Assembly (NCBI GenBank): GCA_023269235.1
Contig: JAHFTW010000001.1
Coordinates: forward strand, 169,548 to 233,547
DNA length: 64,000 bases
Reading direction: 5' to 3'
From: Thermoplasmata archaeon
Lineage (GTDB): Archaea; Thermoplasmatota; E2; JACPAO01; JAHFTW01
Below the pieces are notes generated by a model. It was not told the DNA's origin, searched no databases, and was given only the letters and a program-made list of their open reading frames with translations. The position numbers and the translations under genes are program-made. Position 1 is the stretch's first letter; every line of letters begins with the position of its first letter. Shown one piece after another: positions 59,963 to 64,000 of the stretch.

Positions 59963-61324
59963 ATGGCCGTCAGCCTCGAGCGCGTCAACATCCCGGAGCG
60001 CATGCCGGAGGACCGCGTCAAGACGTACGACGAGGCCGTGCTCGGGTACACGCGCAAGCTCGCCATCGCCGAGGCCCAGCGCTGCATTGACTGCAAGACG
60101 AAGCCCTGCACGTACGCCTGCCCGGCCCTGACGAAGGCGCCTGAGTACATCCAGGCCATCGCGGCCGGCGACTTCGACAAGTCGCTTGGCATCTGCCTGG
60201 AGACCTACCCCATCCCCGGCACGCTCGGCCGCACCTGCTTCCACCCGTGCGAGGACTCCTGCGTCGTCGGCTTCAAGGGCGAGCCCGTCGCCATCTGCAC
60301 CCTCAAGCGCGCGGCCTTTGACTACGGTCAGTGGCCCGAGATCGTCCGCCCTGCGGCGACGGGGAAGACGGTTGCCGTCGTCGGCTCGGGTCCCGCCGGC
60401 CTCCAGGTCGCCTACGACCTCGCACGCAAGGGCCACGCCGTCACCGTGTTCGAGGCGTTGCCCGTCCTCGGCGGCATGCTCACCGTCGGCATCCCGGAGT
60501 ACCGCCTCCCCCGCGACGTCCTCGGGCATGAGCTCGACAAGCTGCGCGAGTGGGGCGTCACCTTCGAGGTCGGCTGGCGCCTCGGCGAGGCGGGCCGCAC
60601 CCTGGAGTCCGTCGCGGCGTCCCACGACCTGGTTTTCCTCGGCGTCGGCTGCCACAGCCCCAAGGAGATCCGCGTCCCCGGCGAGAAGTCCAAGGGCGTC
60701 GCGCACGCCGTGGACTGGCTTCGCGAGCTGGAGCTCGGCGCCGCCTTCGACCTGAAGGACCGGAAGGTGGTCATCATCGGCGGCGGCTCCACCGCCATGG
60801 ACGTCGCCCGCAACTCCGTCCGCCTCGGCGCCAAATCGGTCCACATCGTCTACCGCCGCGGACGCGGCGAGATGACCGCGAGCCCGGAAGAGGTCGTGCA
60901 GGCGCGCGACGAGCGCGTCAAGTTCCTCATGCTCGCCAACCCGCTGCAGATCCTCACCAAGGACGACGGCTCCGTGAAGGCCGTCGAGTGCGTCCAGATG
61001 GAGCTCGGCGCCCCCGACAAGTCCGGCCGCCGCGCCCCCGAGCCCGTCGAAGGCTCCGAGTTCCTGCTCGCCGCCGACCAGGTCGTCCTCGCCGTCGGCC
61101 AGAGCCCCAGCCCGCTCCATGAGGCCGTCAAGGGCCAGGTCGCCCTCAGCAAGTGGGGCGACATCGTCGTGGACGCCGACTGCCGCACCAGCCACCCCAA
61201 GGTGTTCGCCGCCGGCGACATCGCGCTCGGCCCCAGCAGCATCATCGAGGCGGTCGCCCAAGCCCGCAAGGCCGCGCAGGCGATGGACCGCGCCCTCGGC
61301 GGCACCGGGAGCGTGCCCTTGTGA
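59963..61324 (+). CDS. GltD-like NAD(P)-dependent oxidoreductase (FAD/Fe-S)
   Basis: A 453-residue flavoprotein of the glutamate synthase small-subunit/NfnB/dihydropyrimidine dehydrogenase N-terminal family. The N-terminal Cys set C41, C44, C49, C53 and C92, C96, C100 would hold two 4Fe-4S clusters. FAD binds at GSGPAGLQ (about residue 140) and NADPH at GGGSTAMDVARN (about 273). It would pass electrons between NAD(P)H and a partner subunit not seen here. Its stop overlaps the next gene (TGATG). Confidence 0.9.
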   Translation: MAVSLERVNIPERMPEDRVKTYDEAVLGYTRKLAIAEAQRCIDCKTKPCTYACPALTKAPEYIQAIAAGDFDKSLGICLETYPIPGTLGRTCFHPCEDSCVVGFKGEPVAICTLKRAAFDYGQWPEIVRPAATGKTVAVVGSGPAGLQVAYDLARKGHAVTVFEALPVLGGMLTVGIPEYRLPRDVLGHELDKLREWGVTFEVGWRLGEAGRTLESVAASHDLVFLGVGCHSPKEIRVPGEKSKGVAHAVDWLRELELGAAFDLKDRKVVIIGGGSTAMDVARNSVRLGAKSVHIVYRRGRGEMTASPEEVVQARDERVKFLMLANPLQILTKDDGSVKAVECVQMELGAPDKSGRRAPEPVEGSEFLLAADQVVLAVGQSPSPLHEAVKGQVALSKWGDIVVDADCRTSHPKVFAAGDIALGPSSIIEAVAQARKAAQAMDRALGGTGSVPL

Positions 61325-61680
61325 TGCCCGACGTCACCGACGTCGTCCCCGTGCGCCGCATGACGGTCGCGAAGGGCTCCGTCCACCTTGACCACGTCCC
61401 CTCCGAGCGCAAGATGGGCGCCGCCGCCGCGGCCGGGAGTCTCGCCGCCAAGCAGGCCGCCCACAACGTCGCGCACACGGTGCCGGCGCAGCTCACGCAC
61501 ATCGAGTGCGACCTCGACGTGGACGGCCACATCGTGACCGCGACGGTCACCGTGCAGGCCATCGCCCGCACGACGCTCTCGGCCTACGCGCTCGCCGGCG
61601 CCTCGGCCGCCCTCGTGGCGCTCGCCGGCGACGCCGGCCGAATCACCGACTTGCACGTCGTGCAGAACGTCGAAGGCTAG
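61324..61680 (+). CDS. Degenerate MoaC-like protein
   Basis: A 118-residue protein aligned by pattern to cyclic pyranopterin monophosphate synthase MoaC: DVVPVRRMTVAKGSVHL, then AAAAAGSLAAKQAAHNVAHTVP where MoaC has IAGIMAAKRT..LCHP, then HIVTATVTVQAIARTTLSAYAL. The catalytic His-Pro, Glu-Met-Glu and Lys/Asp residues of MoaC are absent, so it is probably a paralogue with a new role. The ATG overlaps the preceding stop by one base, so it is coupled to the GltD-like enzyme. Confidence 0.6.
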   Translation: MPDVTDVVPVRRMTVAKGSVHLDHVPSERKMGAAAAAGSLAAKQAAHNVAHTVPAQLTHIECDLDVDGHIVTATVTVQAIARTTLSAYALAGASAALVALAGDAGRITDLHVVQNVEG

Positions 61681-61692
61681 CACTCCCAACCG

Positions 61693-62232
61693 AACACAGA
61701 TTCAGCAGATTCTTTTGATGCTGGGCGGGCGGGCCTCGACGGAACAATGCTGCACCGCCAAAATGCAGCAGATTGCTTTCACTCCTCTGAGCGGCCACCT
61801 TTCGTTGGGCCAGGGAATCCCGGGCCATGAATCTTGAACGTGATCCGCGGACGTTCGCGGTGATTGGCGCCGCCATGCGGGTTCACTCCGAGCTCGGCCC
61901 TGGGTTCATCGAACGCATCTATCAAGAGGCGCTCCACATCGAATTTGGCATGCGCGCCATTCCATCCCAACGGGAAGTTCCGATTCAGGTCGTCTACCGG
62001 GGCCAACCGCTTGGGGGCCCATTTCGGGCGGACTTCGTCTGCTTCGGCGAACTTCTCGTCGAGCTGAAGGCGATTCCATTCATCAGTCGGATGGAAATTG
62101 GGCAGTTGGCAAACTATCTTTCGGCCACGGGAAAACCACTAGGGCTTCTGCTGAATTTTGGCGGGCCTTCGCTGGAATTCCAGCGAGTCATCCCCAAACG
62201 CTTGGCGCCAACGGAATCTGCTGAATCTGTGT
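61693..62232. mobile_element. 540-bp GxxExxY element with terminal inverted repeats
   Basis: A 19-bp sequence (ACACAGATTCAGCAGATTC) at 61694-61712 is repeated perfectly and in inverse at 62214-62232; the left repeat extends to 61693 in matching the locus at 14951. Between them lies one gene (61827-62240) whose last codons read through the right repeat. The subterminal motif AAAATGCAGCAGA at 61760 is shared, at the same 48-base offset, with 15018. No transposase is present, so movement would need help. GC content is lower than the flanks. Confidence 0.75.
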
Positions 62233-62240
62233 CCAGCTAG
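61827..62240 (+). CDS. GxxExxY family protein (PD-(D/E)XK-like)
   Basis: A 137-residue protein with the family signature GFIERIY (GxxExxY) near residue 26. The putative nuclease-fold residues are [18 protein letters not shown] (Asp then ExK), and [22 protein letters not shown] follows. The family is annotated as PD-(D/E)XK-like; its biological role is not known and it often sits in intervening or mobile sequences. Its C-terminus (TESAESVSS) is encoded by the right inverted repeat, and its TAG shares bases with the convergent stop of the next gene. Codon use is less GC-rich than its neighbours. Confidence 0.9.
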   Translation: MNLERDPRTFAVIGAAMRVHSELGPGFIERIYQEALHIEFGMRAIPSQREVPIQVVYRGQPLGGPFRADFVCFGELLVELKAIPFISRMEIGQLANYLSATGKPLGLLLNFGGPSLEFQRVIPKRLAPTESAESVSS

Positions 62241-63154
62241 GCTTTCCCGGAGCCCGTCTCAAGAGCCCGCATCACGGTGACGGCCTGTTTCTTGAGGTCG
62301 GCCTTGACAACGTCGTAGACCTCGACGGGCATCTCGTTGGCCTGGCGGGCCAACTCGACTTCCTTGAGGGCGGCGAGGAGAGCGCGCTTCTTGCCCTCCA
62401 GTACCGGGGCCGAGTCCGTCGCGGCGGCCTCGACGTGGGCGGCGACGGAGGCTTCCTGCTTGCGCGTCTTCTTCTGGACGAGTCCGCGGGCGACGAGGAA
62501 GGCCCAGAGGACGGCGCCGGCCAGGAAGGCGACGCCGACGAGGATGTAGTTGGGGCCGGTGGCCGGGGCGGCCTGGATTTGGGTGGTGAGGACGAACCAG
62601 GCCTCACCGTGGTCGGGCTGCTGGAACTGCCAAATGCGGTAGCCCGGGTTCTCGGCGGTGGACTCGAGGTCCTTCACGAGAGGCTGGACGTTGGAGAGCA
62701 CCGTGTAGCCGCCCGCGAGGTAGAAGTTGACCTTCGTGGCGCCGTCGCCGTTGGCGTAGCGGACGTTGAAGGCGTAGTCGGTGAGGGGGTGGTGGTGGCG
62801 GAAGGCGATGACGTAGTCGCCGGCCGGGACGCTGGCAGGGTAGTCCACTTGGTACTGGCCGCTCGGCGAGCGGCTGACCGTGACGTTGCCGCAGGTGCAG
62901 TCGGCGCCGTCGAACGTGTTGCCGGCGGGCAGGGCGAAGACGCCGGGCGCCCAGGATGTCGTGCCCGCGTCGTGGACGCGTTGGTACTCGACGACGTTCC
63001 ACTGCCCCGCCGGCTCGGTGGCCGTGGTGCGAGGGATGTCGCCGACCGCGACGCGCATCATGCTGGTCTCCGGGAAGGTCTGGTCGTCGGTGAGGGCGGC
63101 GTGGGCGGCGGGCAGGGCCAACAGCAGGGCGGCGACCCCGATGAGGAGCTTCAT
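62237..63154 (-). CDS. Membrane protein with CcmI-like C-terminal domain
   Basis: A 305-residue protein. A signal peptide (residues 1-19) is followed by an extracellular beta-rich domain with a CTC Cys pair and HHH, a transmembrane helix near residues 200-222, and a cytoplasmic helical tail. The tail contains [29 protein letters not shown], like that of CcmI-type cytochrome c biogenesis proteins. With the CcmE- and CcmD-like genes upstream it probably belongs to a heme-delivery or cytochrome c maturation cluster (inference). Promoter box CTTAAGTC about 27 nt upstream. Confidence 0.7.
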   Translation of the reverse strand: MKLLIGVAALLLALPAAHAALTDDQTFPETSMMRVAVGDIPRTTATEPAGQWNVVEYQRVHDAGTTSWAPGVFALPAGNTFDGADCTCGNVTVSRSPSGQYQVDYPASVPAGDYVIAFRHHHPLTDYAFNVRYANGDGATKVNFYLAGGYTVLSNVQPLVKDLESTAENPGYRIWQFQQPDHGEAWFVLTTQIQAAPATGPNYILVGVAFLAGAVLWAFLVARGLVQKKTRKQEASVAAHVEAAATDSAPVLEGKKRALLAALKEVELARQANEMPVEVYDVVKADLKKQAVTVMRALETGSGKA

Positions 63155-63176
63155 GGGCGTCGCCAGGGGGTGGCCG

Positions 63177-63184
63177 ACTTAAGC
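63177..63184 (-). promoter_or_regulatory. TATA-like box for the CcmI-like gene
   Basis: Minus-strand GCTTAAGT about 27 nt before the ATG ending at 63154. Confidence 0.5.
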
Positions 63185-63199
63185 GGTGGCCTCGGGGGT

Positions 63200-63880
63200 T
63201 CAGGTCGTGACGTTGTACTTCGCGGCTGCCTCGGGCGGGAGGAACTTGCTAGAGCAGCCGGCCGTGTACGAGTCGACCTTCCAGACCAAGGTGCCGGCGG
63301 GGAGGGGCGTGCCGTCGGGGAGCGCCGTGAGGAGGTGGCCGGTGAACTGGCTCGGTTTGGGTTGCAGCGGATTCTCCGGGGCGCGGTCGTAATAGGCCCA
63401 CACGACGGGGGCGGGCCCCGCGTCCTGCGCGAAGCCGACGACGGGGAATGCCTGGCCGGCGGTGCCGAGCCGGAACACGCTCGTGCGCGGCGCGACGACG
63501 GGGTCGGGGTCGCTGGGGAGGCGGCGCGTCTCGTTGCGCACGGTCCACACCAACCCGGAGGCATCCGACGCCACCGTCACGGTGGTCGTGGAGTAGAACG
63601 TCGTCACGCCGTCGGGGCTCCAGCGCACCGTCGTCCGCGTCGCTTCCACGCGGTCTGGATTGGCCGCGAGGAAGGTCCCGTTCGGGCCCGTGAGTGGGAT
63701 GCGTTCGGGCTCGGGGACGCCGATGAGGGTGAAGGAGCCGGCGCGGTGTGCGGCGGGGTCGTCCAGAACAGCCTGGACCTGGCGGACCCCCGCCTCGCCC
63801 GTCGTCGCGGCGAGCCAGAACGTGGCCGCGCCAATCGCGATGAGCGCGACGGCGGCGAGCAGGGTGGTGCGGGTCCTCAT
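63200..63880 (-). CDS. CcmE-like membrane-anchored protein
   Basis: A 226-residue protein with an N-terminal membrane segment (residues 6-25) followed by VRQVQAVLDDPAAHRAGSFTLIGVPEP, a pattern typical of the OB-fold of CcmE-type heme chaperones. The rest is beta-rich, with a C-terminal Cys in AGCSSK, and no clear heme-binding HxxxY is seen. Its ATG overlaps the stop of a CcmD-like gene (ATGA). CcmE assignment is tentative. Confidence 0.55.
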   Translation of the reverse strand: MRTRTTLLAAVALIAIGAATFWLAATTGEAGVRQVQAVLDDPAAHRAGSFTLIGVPEPERIPLTGPNGTFLAANPDRVEATRTTVRWSPDGVTTFYSTTTVTVASDASGLVWTVRNETRRLPSDPDPVVAPRTSVFRLGTAGQAFPVVGFAQDAGPAPVVWAYYDRAPENPLQPKPSQFTGHLLTALPDGTPLPAGTLVWKVDSYTAGCSSKFLPPEAAAKYNVTT

Positions 63881-64000
63881 GCCTGGTTCCCGCTGGGCGC
63901 GTCCTGGTTGTTGGCCTTTGCGGCGAGGGTGCGAAGGCGGGCCTCCAGGGCCTTGGCCTTGCGTTCCATCCAGACCATGTAGTACGCGATGCCGGCGAAG
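63877..64000 (-). CDS. CcmD-like protein, partial (5' end outside window)
   Basis: The last 40 residues of a gene entering from the right edge. It begins with a membrane-exit segment FAGIAYYMVW, then a highly basic/acidic helix MERKAKALEARLRTLAA, the typical pattern of CcmD-type heme-exporter subunits. The stop overlaps the CcmE-like ATG, indicating an operon continuing upstream beyond the window. Confidence 0.6.
   Translation of the reverse strand, partial: FAGIAYYMVWMERKAKALEARLRTLAAKANNQDAPSGNQA

Noticed and set aside
1-64000. rRNA genes, prophage modules, CRISPR arrays or a replication origin
   Set aside because: None seen: no rRNA-like conserved blocks, no integrase, capsid, terminase or cas genes, and no Orc1/Cdc6 gene with origin-box repeats.

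Overview
The window reads as a GC-rich archaeal chromosome segment, most likely a Thermoplasmatota-type lineage (inference). Archaeal markers are GatD/GatE amidotransferase, a PAN proteasome ATPase ending in an HbYX motif, aMBF1, type II methionine aminopeptidase, Hel308 next to the KEOPS subunit Cgi121, an archaeal-order 3-hydroxyacyl-CoA dehydrogenase/enoyl-CoA hydratase fusion, an MptE-like pterin kinase and a DUF373 membrane protein. Genes are dense, often overlap by 1-4 nt (ATGA, GTGA, TAGTG), and many start about 26-31 nt after a TATA-like TTTAA/TTATA box. That spacing implies mostly leaderless mRNAs, and I used it to pick several starts.

Layout. 1-2.0 kb: a truncated giant-repeat protein. 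2.1-9.3 kb: leuC/leuD, a thioesterase, a GNAT, lemA-htpX, a secreted S15-like hydrolase and a leuB-like dehydrogenase. 9.3-14.9 kb (minus): receiver protein, SNF2 ATPase, E1-alpha of a 2-oxoacid dehydrogenase, DUF2164 and the beta-oxidation fusion. 15.1-27.6 kb (minus): LVIVD propeller lipoprotein, Maf, GatE, GatD, thioesterase, HIT, Elp3, TrkH/TrkA, GcvT and an atypical small membrane protein. 27.7-38.4 kb: tRNA-Arg, Cgi121/Hel308, Hsp20, zinc ribbons, a hybrid histidine kinase, MetAP, aMBF1, PAN and tRNA-Val. 38.7-43.2 kb: ABC-2 exporter genes, GNAT and a double-CxxC protein. 43.3-49.8 kb: SucD/SucC, small membrane proteins, coiled-coil and surface-type proteins, and an SDR. 49.8-56.1 kb: a complete histidine-degradation set (hutG, hutI, hutH, hutU) with a histone-fold-like ORF and a GNAT. 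56.3-64 kb: DUF373, MptE, CutA, site-2 protease, GltD-like oxidoreductase with a degenerate MoaC-like partner, a GxxExxY element, and cytochrome c maturation-like genes running off the right edge.

Together the genes suggest an amino-acid- and fatty-acid-using heterotroph: histidine to glutamate, beta-oxidation, 2-oxoacid oxidation, succinyl-CoA synthetase, and probably c-type cytochromes.

The most unusual signals are repeats. (1) Both tRNA genes are followed at 110-113 bp by extra copies of their own 3' ends, each copy directly preceded by a strong hairpin. (2) A 540-bp element carrying a GxxExxY gene lies between 19-bp terminal inverted repeats and has a shrunken, gene-less relative at 14951-15126 with the same internal spacing. 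(3) sucD is followed in frame, 93 bp downstream, by a decayed copy of its own C-terminus next to a palindrome.
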